Shown: piece after piece, positions 26,563 to 34,644 of the stretch | Layout of the letters: each line of letters starts with the position of its first letter | Numbering within the stretch: position 1 is the first letter of the stretch | Assembly (NCBI RefSeq): GCF_963668165.1 | Contig: NZ_OY764211.1 | Span: forward strand, 124,001 to 188,000 | Reading direction: 5' to 3' | Origin: Marispirochaeta sp. | GTDB taxonomy: Bacteria > Spirochaetota > Spirochaetia > JC444 > Marispirochaetaceae | DNA length: 64,000 nt | The notes under the pieces: model-generated | Databases searched by the model: none | Seen by the model: only the letters and a program-made list of their open reading frames with translations | Told to the model about the DNA's origin: nothing | Position numbers and translations under genes: made by a program

Positions 26563-27598
26563 AGGTAACCGGATTCTCCCTGCTTTTCACATTGGGAAAC
26601 ACATAGTCATCCGGCTGGATATCAGGGTAGGGGTAGTGGTCAATAACATATTGAATGGCTTCGATCGCCATATCGGAAAGGGGTACACTTTTTCGTATGT
26701 GTTCCCACTTGGGAAGCTTCAGACGTTCATCTTCATCCTCGTCATCACTATAGGAGCGGATAATGTCGCAGAATCCTGTTTTCAGGTTTATGGCGTCGAA
26801 CTTTAGTGCCCGGGCTTCGCCGATGCGTGCGCCGACCGAAAAGCAGAACAGGGCGGCGGCATAGGCTATATAATCATCGGAGTAGTTTGACTTCCAGAGT
26901 TCTCGTCTGAATAGCCTTTTTGCCTCCGACAGTTCCAGGATTGCTTCAGCCCTTTTCTCTCTGGCTGCCAGTTTCTGTGCCCGTTCGGATACTCGTTTGA
27001 CCCGGCTTCCAGGATGGCTTGGGATGATTCCGATGTCCACTGCCCACCCCAAGCCAACCCACACGGCTTGTCGCACCTTGTTGACCGTTACTGGAGAGAG
27101 CTCAACTTTATCGCCCCTGGATGATCGGTAGCGATTCTTCGGTACTGGAACATCTCCTGCCAACAACGCATTTCGCCACTCCAGCAGGTTCTGGTGGGTA
27201 AGTTGATCGATGGTCGTAATGTTCCGTTTTTCAAAGTAAGGCAGAAAGTAATCCTCAACCTGGAGACGGTTGTTATAAATGTAGTGCTTAGAGTATTTGC
27301 GACCCGTTTCCGCCTACTTGTTTTTCAGGTACTCACTCTTTTCCGGATCCCAGAGCTCGGTAAAGTAGTCCCGCAGTTTGATCTTCTGAACGGTTACTGT
27401 TCTATCCTGCAGCCACTGCTGAGCAAGTCTGTCCGCCTGGCGCTCTGCTTCCTTCGTGCCTACCCGAATACCGGTGGCCTTCATCTTTATGTAGCCATTG
27501 CCATTCGGCTTCAGAAATCCGACATGATAGGTCTTGATCTCTTTACCTGTACGTCGATCTTTTCCTTTGCGGGTAAGTAGGTGATATTCCACTGCCAT
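26560..27598 (-). pseudogene. Tyrosine recombinase (phage/island integrase), TAG-interrupted and C-terminally truncated
   Basis: Starting at 27598, the protein has an N-terminal arm-type domain (GFLKPNGNGYIKMKATGIRVG), a core-binding domain and the first part of the catalytic domain with the box I Arg (FSVGARIGEARALKF). The frame contains an in-frame TAG at 27314-27316, between EYLKNK and AETGRKYSKHY. Both sides are continuous family sequence. At the other end the coding sequence runs into IS21 DNA after RENPVTS, so the HxxR box and the Tyr nucleophile are lost. It stands beside tRNA-Gly, its presumed target. It is inactive as it stands. Confidence 0.8.
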
Positions 27599-27623
27599 AG
27601 GTATTTCTCTCCTTGTTTAAATA

Positions 27624-27640
27624 CCGACCGTTTCGGCGAC
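27624..27640 (+). repeat. Island-end repeat, candidate integrase arm site (right copy)
   Basis: CCGACCGTTTCGGCGAC, two mismatches from 22001-22017. It lies between the integrase start and the right attachment repeat and is followed by TGTTTGGTGA, which resembles the copy at 22091-22110. Confidence 0.4.
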
Positions 27641-27671
27641 TGTTTGGTGATTTTCCGGTAGGCTTGATGTG

Positions 27672-27702
27672 AGGGCAAGAAATAAGCCCTTGCTAAGCAA
27701 GG
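27672..27702 (-). terminator. Terminator-like hairpin downstream of tRNA-Gly
   Basis: On the minus strand CCTTGC-TTA-GCAAGG is followed by GCTTATTTCTTG. It lies about 90 bases after the tRNA 3' end, in the same relative place as the terminator at 21739-21762 at the other island end. Confidence 0.5.
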
Positions 27703-27739
27703 ACTTAAAGTCAGCGCCTGATCTCCAGGGGAGTTCAGA

Positions 27740-27863
<124 letters not shown>

Positions 27864-27877
27864 ATTGTTACGGTGAG

Positions 27878-27906
27878 AATATAGTAATAAGTCGGTTTTT
27901 TGTCAA
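27878..27906 (-). promoter_or_regulatory. Promoter of tRNA-Gly
   Basis: On the minus strand TTGACA (27901-27906), a 17-base spacer and TATATT (27878-27883). The predicted transcription start is about eight bases before the mature tRNA. It is close to consensus, as expected for a tRNA gene. Confidence 0.8.
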
Positions 27907-27935
27907 TCCTGTTATTACTGTTTCCCTGCCTCTTT

Positions 27936-27998
27936 TTAAACGAGCTTTACTATAACAATAACAAGAATTACAACAACTAGGGCGGTAACAATACCCAT
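27936..27998 (-). CDS. 20-residue hydrophobic peptide
   Basis: ATG at 27998 is preceded by AGGAGAGG at a good distance, and the frame reads MGIVTALVVVILVIVIVKLV followed by TAA. Almost the whole peptide is one membrane helix with a Lys near the end. No family is recognised. The strong ribosome site and clean single-helix composition favour a real small membrane protein; chance is possible at this length. It lies between the tRNA-Gly promoter and the natB-like gene, on the same strand. Confidence 0.45.
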   Translation of the reverse strand: MGIVTALVVVILVIVIVKLV

Positions 27999-28061
27999 AG
28001 AATCCTCTCCTATCTTTGATGCTAAATATAATAGGACTAGTCCAGATCAAAATCAAGCTTT

Positions 28062-29216
28062 TTAACTTCCTCCGATTACCGATTCGTGCTTGAAGCGGTG
28101 AACTGACGCAAGGGCAGCACAGAACAGGTAGGCAATACTCCAGGCAATCGTAAAGGCTGCGTGGCTGGGATCTATACGGTCCAGGGCAGCCTCCCGGATT
28201 ACCAGTCCCAGGTTTACCAGCGGCAAATGCGGGAATATGGCTGGAACATGTTTAAGATCAACGCTCTGGGCTACATAAACGGCCCCCATGGAGACAAAGA
28301 GCAGCGGCATGCCCAGAAGCTGGGCCTCCCGCACTGACCGGGCCATAAACCCGGCGGTAAGTTCCAGGGCCGCAAAAAAGGCCGTAGCCAGCACTATCAG
28401 GGTTCCGGTTATGAAAAACTGGCTGGCGTCAAAAGAAAACACCATCGCCTGTTCACCAACAATCTCCGGACTGATCAGGACCGAGACATAGACGCCGATA
28501 AAGTAGGCCCCCACACTGATGCAGCCGGCGCAGGCTGCGGCCAGGAGCTTTCCTGCCGCAATGCCTGACCGTGGCGCCGCTGTAGAGAGCAGGGGTTCAA
28601 GGCTGAAGCGCTCTTTTTCTCCGGCGCTCAAGTCCGCTGCCACAGGAAGCGGGCAGGTCGCGGCAAAGATAAAAATCATAAAGGGCAGCACCAGGGCCAG
28701 AAACATTTTCCCCGCGGCCACCTCACTGGCATAGATCGGGGCTGTCTGAAATTGAGCAGGTTCCTGCTGCTGTTGAGTCCGGCCCTCGGTCTTTTGGGGC
28801 GAGTGCTGCAAATAGCTCACTGCCGCGGCAGAGTTAGAGTCCGCGTTGTTGAAATACACTATCGGTGTCTTGTGCCCGGCATCGCCTTTATAATGAATAA
28901 CAGCGTCAAAGCTGCCGAATAGAAGTTTACGGCGTTCGGCTTCGCTTTCCGCTATGCTGCTGTCCGGTAACACATGTACAAAATAGCCGGGGTCTGTCCG
29001 GCGTAAGAAATCGGGGTCTTCACCCGCAAGGGCAATGGTAAATACTCTGCCGTCGGCCGGTCTCTCAGGGCGTCTCTCCGCCAGGACCCAGAAAAGCAGG
29101 GGAAACAGAACCACCGGCAGTACCAGCGTAAGGACTATGGAGCGGGGGTCCCGGAAAAAATCCTGCAGTTCCTTGCGTCCAACAATCAGGGCGGTATATA
29201 TTCTTGCCGGTATCAT
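28062..29216 (-). CDS. ABC-2 type exporter permease, NatB-like
   Basis: A 384-residue membrane protein. The N-terminal helix follows RKELQDFFRDPRSIVLTLVL, a typical NatB/ABC-2 opening. A large extracytoplasmic domain (about residues 50-165) includes a Gln-rich stretch (QQQQEPAQFQ). Five or six helices follow, with the conserved EKERFSLEPLLSTAAPR loop, the signature of this permease group. It overlaps the ATPase gene by 4 bases. NatAB exporters of Bacillus extrude Na+; other members export peptides or unknown substrates, and the sequence does not tell them apart. Confidence 0.88.
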   Translation of the reverse strand: MIPARIYTALIVGRKELQDFFRDPRSIVLTLVLPVVLFPLLFWVLAERRPERPADGRVFTIALAGEDPDFLRRTDPGYFVHVLPDSSIAESEAERRKLLFGSFDAVIHYKGDAGHKTPIVYFNNADSNSAAAVSYLQHSPQKTEGRTQQQQEPAQFQTAPIYASEVAAGKMFLALVLPFMIFIFAATCPLPVAADLSAGEKERFSLEPLLSTAAPRSGIAAGKLLAAACAGCISVGAYFIGVYVSVLISPEIVGEQAMVFSFDASQFFITGTLIVLATAFFAALELTAGFMARSVREAQLLGMPLLFVSMGAVYVAQSVDLKHVPAIFPHLPLVNLGLVIREAALDRIDPSHAAFTIAWSIAYLFCAALASVHRFKHESVIGGS

Positions 29217-29974
29217 TTGCTGCTCCTGGTCAATTCCTCGATACCGCTTTCCAGGGAACCTTTACGGCTCAACTCTGCTGGACTTCCCTTTGCTGCAAGC
29301 CTGCCATTGTGCAGAACGATCAGTGTATCGCATATCTCCTGTACCGCGGAAAGATCATGGCTGGAAAAGATTATGGTTTTACCGAGATTTTTTTGACGGA
29401 GGATAAAACGGTGTATATTTCGCCGTGTGCTGAAATCAAGTCCCGTGGCCGGTTCATCCAGCAGCAGCACAGGGGGGTTGTGAATGATTGCCCTGGCAAT
29501 AAGGGTTTTCTGCCGCATTCCGGTGGAAAAAGTTCCGGCCCTGCGGTGGAGAAAATCTCCCATATCAAAGACTTCAGCCAGCTCGGATAGTCGTTCTTTC
29601 GCTTCTTTATGCCCCAGTCCGTTAAGCCGGGCAAAGTAGAGGATATTCTCTGTTGCGCTCAGGCGGTCATAGAGTCCGCTTGTTCCGCCAAAGAGCATGC
29701 CCACTCTTTGGCGTACTTTTGCGGGGTCGTTTTCTGTATCATGTCCGCAAACAGTAGCGCTGCCCTCGGTTGGGCTTAGCATGGTGGAGAGCATCCTCAA
29801 CGTGCTTGTTTTGCCTGCCCCGTTTTCTCCTAAAAGACCTGTTACAGTGCCGGATTGACAGCTGAAGGAGAGATTCCTGACTGCCCAGCGGGGATTACGC
29901 CGGAATCTCTTGCTGAGATTGTCCACGAGAACAGCGGGGATCAGGTCAGGTCTTTCTTGAGACATTTTTTGCAT
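29213..29974 (-). CDS. ABC exporter ATP-binding protein, NatA-like
   Basis: Walker A is GENGAGKTS, the signature FSTGMRQKTLIARAI, Walker B VLLLDEPATGLD, and the H-loop SSHD. The start is taken at 29974 (MQKMSQERP); 29965 is possible, and the frame is open to 30028, but those codons are outside the family core. It works with the permease encoded downstream with a 4-base overlap. The left end of an IS110 element lies at about 30033, only some 60 bases upstream, so the insertion has probably replaced the native promoter region. Confidence 0.9.
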   Translation of the reverse strand: MQKMSQERPDLIPAVLVDNLSKRFRRNPRWAVRNLSFSCQSGTVTGLLGENGAGKTSTLRMLSTMLSPTEGSATVCGHDTENDPAKVRQRVGMLFGGTSGLYDRLSATENILYFARLNGLGHKEAKERLSELAEVFDMGDFLHRRAGTFSTGMRQKTLIARAIIHNPPVLLLDEPATGLDFSTRRNIHRFILRQKNLGKTIIFSSHDLSAVQEICDTLIVLHNGRLAAKGSPAELSRKGSLESGIEELTRSSK

Positions 29975-30059
29975 GGGACAATAATACCCGCAAGTACCCG
30001 ATAGAGCAATGTAAAAGAAACTTTCCATTTATGGTCACCTCTAAAAACTACTCTTTATT

Positions 30060-30400
30060 GCCCTATGCAGCGTTGTCGGGATTTCCCGCAGTCCTCAACT
30101 CTTGTTATCACAAGAGCTTGCGGGTGCTACAAAATCCCTTCGCCTTGCCTATGACAAAAATACCACGTTTTTAGAGATTGTATGATTTACGTGGTTGGGC
30201 GCAGAGAGTTATCCTCTATCTGACGGGATTGGGGAGCCGGCGGTAGGTTGAGGGCACCGGGAGGCATAAGACCTCGCTTTAGAGATTAACTGAAACCTGC
30301 CACCGAACACCATAGAGCGGTGCGCCGAGTGACCGGCGCAACCGCGAATAGGAGTACGGTGTAACTCGCGTCTGACCAAAGACTCCCAGTCCTTCTTATA
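30060..30400 (+). ncRNA. Candidate bridge RNA region of the IS110 left end
   Basis: The non-coding left end has several hairpins: CTTGT-TATC-ACAAG near 30100, ACCACGT (30162-30168) with ACGTGGT (30189-30195), and GCGGTGCGCC (30317-30326) with GGCGCA-A-CCGC (30335-30345). IS110 elements are known to make a guide (bridge) RNA from this end. The exact limits and the target and donor loops were not identified. Confidence 0.35.
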
Positions 30401-30417
30401 ACCGAAAGGAGGGAAAA

Positions 30418-31509
30418 ATGGAAGAGAAGATTCGGTATGTAGGCATCGACCTTGGTAAACGGACTTACCAGTGTGCGATTCTCGATGAGAAAGCCAAGAA
30501 TCAACAGTTCAATGGAAAAGCCGATGGGATTGGCTTAGAGCGACTTGCCAAGAGATTGGGTAATGATGATTTGGTAGGACTGGAAGCGGGGAACAATGCG
30601 TTCAATATTGCTCGATATCTGACTGACCGGGTTGGGTGCCATGTTGTTGTTCTGAACCCTGGGAAGCTTGCAATGATTTACCAATCGCTGAAAAAAACGG
30701 ATAGGGAAGATGCAGTACAAATTGCCCGCCTGTTACAGCGGAACCCGGTAGAAGAATTGCCAACCGTACCGTTGCCAACGAAGAAAGAGGAAGAGGAGAG
30801 GTCAGTTGTAGCCGAACTGGCAACTTACAAAGCAGACCGAACAAGGTACATAAACCGGCTCCATAGTGTGTTTCTCGATTCGGGTATTACAACGATAACG
30901 AAAGCGGATCTAAAAACGGCATCGAACAGAGAGAAGAACGTATTGACCCTTCTTACCGGACGGCATGTTCGAGAAGCGAGGCGACTGATAGAAATGGTTG
31001 CCTACTGTGAAGCGATTATTGAAGATTTAGAACAGGAAACAAAGCAGTTCCTGGAATCCGAGAAGAACACTGGGATTCTCATGTCTGTCCCAGGAGTCGG
31101 TCCTGCTACCGCGTTGGCTTTTATTGCCTACGTAGGGGATGGAAGTCGATTTGCGAATGCAGATCAGGTGGCAAACTACGCAGGCCTCACACCTCGGGTC
31201 GATAGCTCTGGGGAAACTCATCGAATGGGGCCAATATCAAAGCGAGGATGTGCATATTTGCGCAGAGTGATCGTACAGGCAGCATGGTCACTGGTGCGTT
31301 CGAAAAGTGGGGGGCACTTGAAAGAGGCTTACAAAACTTTAATCACTCGAAAACCTAAAGCAGTAGCGATTATTGCCATTGCTCGGAGATTAGTAAAGCT
31401 TCTGTACACCTTGGTGACAAAGAAGACATATTATCGGTATAGCCAGCTTAAAGAGAGGCTTGCGAAGCTGAAATATCATAAATTACAAATTATTGGATTG
31501 GGGTCTTGA
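30418..31509 (+). CDS. IS110-family transposase (DEDD recombinase)
   Basis: A 363-residue protein, full length for the family. The N-terminal RuvC-like domain shows YVGIDLGKRTYQCAIL, VGLEAGNNAFNIA and KKTDREDAVQIARLL, which carry the catalytic acidic residues. The C-terminal domain has LMSVPGVGPATALAFIAYVG and YAGLTPRVDSSGETHRMGPI, followed by KRGCAYLRRVIVQAAW with the conserved Ser. A strong ribosome site (AAAGGAGGG) precedes ATG 30418. It should recombine DNA using the RNA transcribed from the left end. Not closely similar to the IS110 transposase at 24869. Confidence 0.92.
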   Translation: MEEKIRYVGIDLGKRTYQCAILDEKAKNQQFNGKADGIGLERLAKRLGNDDLVGLEAGNNAFNIARYLTDRVGCHVVVLNPGKLAMIYQSLKKTDREDAVQIARLLQRNPVEELPTVPLPTKKEEEERSVVAELATYKADRTRYINRLHSVFLDSGITTITKADLKTASNREKNVLTLLTGRHVREARRLIEMVAYCEAIIEDLEQETKQFLESEKNTGILMSVPGVGPATALAFIAYVGDGSRFANADQVANYAGLTPRVDSSGETHRMGPISKRGCAYLRRVIVQAAWSLVRSKSGGHLKEAYKTLITRKPKAVAIIAIARRLVKLLYTLVTKKTYYRYSQLKERLAKLKYHKLQIIGLGS

Positions 31510-31596
31510 CGTAAAACATAGGAGGTGCCCTTATTATAAAGACGAGTACAGGTTTACAGCTTCACATTCAGCGCTTCCTGGGGTAATCTAAAGTAT

Positions 31597-31872
31597 ATGT
31601 GCGCTTTATGTGGAACACCGTTACCGGACCGGAAGATATACCGGGCCGATGATTGTCCGAATTGCGGCAAGGCTCTGCGTTCCTGCCGTAACTGCCAGTT
31701 CTACGCTCCTGGCAAACAGTACAACTGCGGCGAACATATCAGCGAGCCAGTCAGGGACAAAGAGGCTGCAAATTATTGTGACTATTTCTCTCCGAACCGG
31801 AATATCTCTTCCTCCGGAAACGCTGCCAAGGATGACGATGCACGGGACAAACTCAACAAGCTTTTCGGCTGA
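31597..31872 (+). CDS. Small zinc-ribbon protein
   Basis: A 91-residue protein with eight Cys residues. The N-terminal part CALCGTPLP, DDCPNCGKAL and RSCRNCQFYAPG forms one or two zinc ribbons, followed by CGEH, then ANYCDYFSPN and an acidic Lys-rich tail. Similar small proteins occur in spirochaetes; the role is unknown. Its 3' end overlaps the murI start by about 40 bases in another frame. The start at ATG 31597 has no strong ribosome site. Confidence 0.7.
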   Translation: MCALCGTPLPDRKIYRADDCPNCGKALRSCRNCQFYAPGKQYNCGEHISEPVRDKEAANYCDYFSPNRNISSSGNAAKDDDARDKLNKLFG

Positions 31873-32686
31873 TTCTGCTCTCTTATCATTATCCCGTCCC
31901 CGTCTGGCAGTCCTGGATTCCGGAGTGGGAGGACTGCCGTATATACACTGGATATTCCGAGCCCGCCCTGCAGGGGTGTATATCTATCTTGCAGATACCG
32001 CCGGGTTTCCCTACGGCAGTAAAACAGAGGAAAGCATAATCGATATGGTTATACGCCGCGTCGGCTGTCTTGTTCAAAACTTTGATCCCGATATCTTTCT
32101 GATCGCCTGTAACACTGCATCAGTTGTGGCCCTGGCCGCACTGCGGGAGCGTTTTTCCAAACCCTTTGTTGGGGTGGTACCCGCGGTAAAACCTGCAGCA
32201 CAGCAGAGTGCCGCGCGCCGAATAGGCCTTATAGCCACATCCGAGACGGTTGTAAGCTCCTATACGGAAAACCTGATCAGCACCTTTGCTGCTGACTGCG
32301 ATGTCGTGCGTTTTGCCGGTCAGGACCTGGTGGATTTTGTCGAGAACGATCTTACCCGCGCTGATGAGTCCGACAGGCTCGAAGCCGTGCGGCCGGCCTG
32401 TGATTTCTTTCGCAATGCCGGAGTGGATAACCTGGTCCTGGGCTGCACCCATTATCTTCATCTGCAAAAGGAGTTTCAGGCTCTACTGGGGCCGGAGGTT
32501 CGCGTCGTAGACTCGGTTGACGGGGTCGGACGGCAGGTTCTGCTGCGTCTTGAGGATTTAGGACAAGGGGAACAATCGGGGAAGGTTTTCAACATCTATA
32601 CCACTTCGCCGGATGAAGGAAGCAGCTACCAGGATTTCGCCGCTCTCTACGGCGGAGACTACCGTGGGGTTCTGTCGTGCTCCTAG
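31832..32686 (+). CDS. murI: Glutamate racemase
   Basis: Makes D-glutamate for peptidoglycan. The two catalytic Cys are in IACNTASVVAL and LGCTHYLHL, and the N-terminus has the substrate loop LAVLDSGVGGLPYI and DTAGFPYG. About 284 residues, normal for MurI. ATG 31832 is chosen (AAGG just upstream; ATG 31838 is equally possible); the frame is open further upstream, but that sequence overlaps the zinc-ribbon gene and is not family-like. The 3' end overlaps rsgA by 10 bases. Stop TAG. Confidence 0.9.
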   Translation: MTMHGTNSTSFSADSALLSLSRPRLAVLDSGVGGLPYIHWIFRARPAGVYIYLADTAGFPYGSKTEESIIDMVIRRVGCLVQNFDPDIFLIACNTASVVALAALRERFSKPFVGVVPAVKPAAQQSAARRIGLIATSETVVSSYTENLISTFAADCDVVRFAGQDLVDFVENDLTRADESDRLEAVRPACDFFRNAGVDNLVLGCTHYLHLQKEFQALLGPEVRVVDSVDGVGRQVLLRLEDLGQGEQSGKVFNIYTTSPDEGSSYQDFAALYGGDYRGVLSCS

Positions 32687-33639
32687 GTCGTGTTGCAGCG
32701 GGAATCAACAATATCTATACCCTTTTAACTACTGACGGTGAAGATAAAAACAGGGAAAGGGAAGTCAGCTGCCGTATAAAAGGGAAAAAATTAAAAGGGG
32801 ATCCTGGGCGCTACAACCCCATCGCTGTTGGAGACTGGGTTGAGTTCGAAGACGATCTCCAGCACCAGGGCAGCGGTATGATCGTCTCCCGGCAGGAGCG
32901 GAAGAACGTTTTTGCCCGCTTGAATCGTAAACGGGGGACCATGCAGACCATCGCGGCCAACATGGATCTGCTTGTCTGTTTAACTTCTCCGGAATCTCCA
33001 CCCTTTCGGCCCCGCTTTATCGACCGGGTGCTGGTAGCCGCGGCAATTGGAGATATGCCGGTAATGGTTTTGGTAAACAAGATGGATCAACACGTGGATA
33101 ACGCCATGCGGGAACGCCTCGATGTCTATTCCTCCATCGGCTGTCAGGTCCGTTACTGCTCCGCTGCCACCGGCGAGGGGGTTGCGGAGTTTATTGCGTG
33201 TATCCGCGGCAAGGATACCGCCTTTGTGGGGCAGTCCGGAGTGGGAAAATCCACCCTTTTAAACAGAATCGTTCCCGGAGCTGACCTTGCGGTAGGAGAA
33301 ATCACAAAAAAGTATAACCGGGGGAGCCACACAACCTGTTTCGCCCTGATGCTCAAAGCCGATTTTCCCGGACGTCTTGTGGATACCCCGGGTATCCGCG
33401 AAATCGATATCGCCGGTATTCTTCCTCTTGATCTGGGACACTATTTTCCAGAGTTCGTTCCCTTTCTGGGGGATTGCGCTTTTTCTCCCTGTTACCACGA
33501 TCATGAGCCCCGCTGTGCCGTCAGGGACGCTGTAGATGACGGCAGGATCCATGCCGACAGATTCGAAAGCTATCTGAGAATTCTCGAGCAGCTCCGAAAC
33601 AATGCTCCCGGGTATGTAAAGGAAAGGAGGAAGAACTGA
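32677..33639 (+). CDS. rsgA: Ribosome small-subunit GTPase RsgA
   Basis: A 320-residue circularly permuted GTPase that checks 30S ribosome maturation. In order: an OB-fold N-terminal domain (about 1-95), G4 (VLVNKMD), G5 (CSAATGEG), G1 (GQSGVGKS), G3 (DTPGI), then the C-terminal zinc site CAFSPCYHDHEPRC. This order, with G4 before G1, is the RsgA hallmark. The start is GTG 32677 inside the murI end. It is followed 5 bases later by a small unknown gene. All motifs are intact. Confidence 0.95.
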   Translation: MLLGRVAAGINNIYTLLTTDGEDKNREREVSCRIKGKKLKGDPGRYNPIAVGDWVEFEDDLQHQGSGMIVSRQERKNVFARLNRKRGTMQTIAANMDLLVCLTSPESPPFRPRFIDRVLVAAAIGDMPVMVLVNKMDQHVDNAMRERLDVYSSIGCQVRYCSAATGEGVAEFIACIRGKDTAFVGQSGVGKSTLLNRIVPGADLAVGEITKKYNRGSHTTCFALMLKADFPGRLVDTPGIREIDIAGILPLDLGHYFPEFVPFLGDCAFSPCYHDHEPRCAVRDAVDDGRIHADRFESYLRILEQLRNNAPGYVKERRKN

Positions 33640-33644
33640 TACGT

Positions 33645-34043
33645 ATGCGGCATCCAAAACTGCAGCAGTGGGATGACACCATGAAAAAGATGTTTGACGA
33701 GATCGATAATCACCTGGAGGATGAGTGGGGAGATCACTTTCCTCTGCACCCCAACCGCGCCGGAAGAGGGAAAACCTCCAATAAAGAACAAGACGGGCTT
33801 TTTAATGTAGGGACCTTCTTCTCCGCCGGCTATGGAAGCGAGCTGGGAAGAGGATACGTTATCGATATTCATATGGTTACTCTGAGCCGGATTCCCGATG
33901 AGGTGCGGGAAGAAATCGAGGAGGAGGTTGTCTCTCTGGTGCGGGAGCTGCTGCCGAAGTATTTTCCCGACAGGGACCTGAAGATCAGTCGGGACGGGAA
34001 TGTCTACAAGATCCACGGGGATTTTTCTCTGGGGAATCTTTAG
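33645..34043 (+). CDS. Conserved hypothetical protein, 132 residues
   Basis: No known domain is recognised. The N-terminus is acidic and helical (WDDTMKKMFDEIDNHLEDEW); the middle has NVGTFFSAGYGSELGRGYVI with many Gly, and the C-terminus has LPKYFPDRDLKISRDGNVYK. No signal peptide or membrane helix. A strong ribosome site (GGAAAGGAGG) lies before the rsgA stop and serves ATG 33645. Coupling to murI-rsgA suggests co-transcription with ribosome or cell-wall functions, but no function can be named. Confidence 0.7.
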   Translation: MRHPKLQQWDDTMKKMFDEIDNHLEDEWGDHFPLHPNRAGRGKTSNKEQDGLFNVGTFFSAGYGSELGRGYVIDIHMVTLSRIPDEVREEIEEEVVSLVRELLPKYFPDRDLKISRDGNVYKIHGDFSLGNL

Positions 34044-34069
34044 GAAAGAGATTTTGATACAAACTGATC

Positions 34070-34097
34070 TTGCATTTTCCTCTGAGTCCATTACAAT
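34070..34097 (+). promoter_or_regulatory. Possible sigma70 promoter before the 34149 gene
   Basis: TTGCAT (34070-34075), 16-base spacer, TACAAT (34092-34097). The gene starts about 50 bases downstream. Only a pattern match. Confidence 0.35.
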
Positions 34098-34148
34098 GAA
34101 AGAGTATTGATAGTTCCAAAGTTTCCATTCTGTCCATGAGGTGAGGTT

Positions 34149-34511
34149 ATGCAAGAGCGTGTCGGAAAATTCCTGCGTATTTTGAAGGTCGAGCTGGAAG
34201 ATCTGGAAGAGGATATTAACACCCTCGCAGGACTGACAGATAAACGCCGGCAGGATCGGGCAATTACCGAGTATGTGCATATGGAGAATATCTCCCTGCT
34301 AAAGCAGGAGTTTGCCGGAATCAAGAAGATTGTGGACGAGCTTGATAATGTTGAACTGGTGGAGCAGGAGACCTTTACCGATTTTATTGCCCGTCTCAAA
34401 CAGCGTACCCAGGAGATCATTCACAATTCAGCTTATCCTGATGCGGTATATCTTTTTGTTGAACGTAAAATCGATAAGGTTGCTGATTATATCAGCTCTC
34501 GGGTTGTCTGA
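34149..34511 (+). CDS. Conserved hypothetical helical protein, 120 residues
   Basis: Predicted to be mostly alpha-helical with coiled-coil character: VELEDLEEDINTLAGLTDKR, then LLKQEFAGIKKIVDELDNVE. The C-terminal part ends AVYLFVERKIDKVADYISSR. No membrane helix, signal peptide or catalytic motif is visible. Start ATG 34149 follows GAGGTGAGG. It stands alone between the rsgA group and the V-ATPase operon, with a possible promoter at 34070-34097. Function unknown. Confidence 0.65.
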   Translation: MQERVGKFLRILKVELEDLEEDINTLAGLTDKRRQDRAITEYVHMENISLLKQEFAGIKKIVDELDNVELVEQETFTDFIARLKQRTQEIIHNSAYPDAVYLFVERKIDKVADYISSRVV

Positions 34512-34592
34512 TAAACAAATGTTTATATCGATAAAAATATAGCGTTTTTGAACAAATTGTATTGATTAAATGAAAATGCTTCTTTAAGATGG

Positions 34593-34608
34593 CGGCATAT
34601 CAATGCCG
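34593..34608 (+). promoter_or_regulatory. Small perfect hairpin in the V-ATPase 5' region
   Basis: CGGCAT-ATCA-ATGCCG lies 36 bases before the first gene of the operon. It could be an mRNA stem or an operator; no further support. Confidence 0.3.
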
Positions 34609-34644
34609 AATTAATACGATCTTGAGTATAAGAGCGAGGAAAGC

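Larger units (their letters stand above)
21894..27739. mobile_element. Decayed integrative genomic island in tRNA-Gly, about 5.9 kb
   Basis: The segment lies between 95-bp direct repeats containing the tRNA-Gly 3' half. It carries an integrase next to the intact tRNA end, a toxin-antitoxin pair and fragments of IS1380, HsdR, IS110 and IS21. Integrase, HsdR, IS1380 and IS21 genes are all broken, so the island is probably fixed. Non-coding stretches inside it (21894-22187, 22824-23052 and 25862-26049) hold nothing recognisable apart from the sites listed separately. Confidence 0.75.
30033..31530 (+). mobile_element. IS110-family insertion sequence, apparently complete, about 1.5 kb
   Basis: The transposase gene is 30418-31509. 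Short imperfect inverted ends are seen: GGTCACCTC at 30033-30041 and GAGGTGCCC at 31522-31530. The left non-coding part is unusually long (about 375 bases) and structured, as expected for members that carry a bridge RNA. It lies between natA and the zinc-ribbon gene. Confidence 0.65.

Noticed and set aside
27868..28056. 62-codon minus-strand frame over the tRNA-Gly promoter
   Set aside because: Cys-rich, low-complexity sequence covering a clear tRNA promoter; the 20-residue frame inside the same interval has the better ribosome site.
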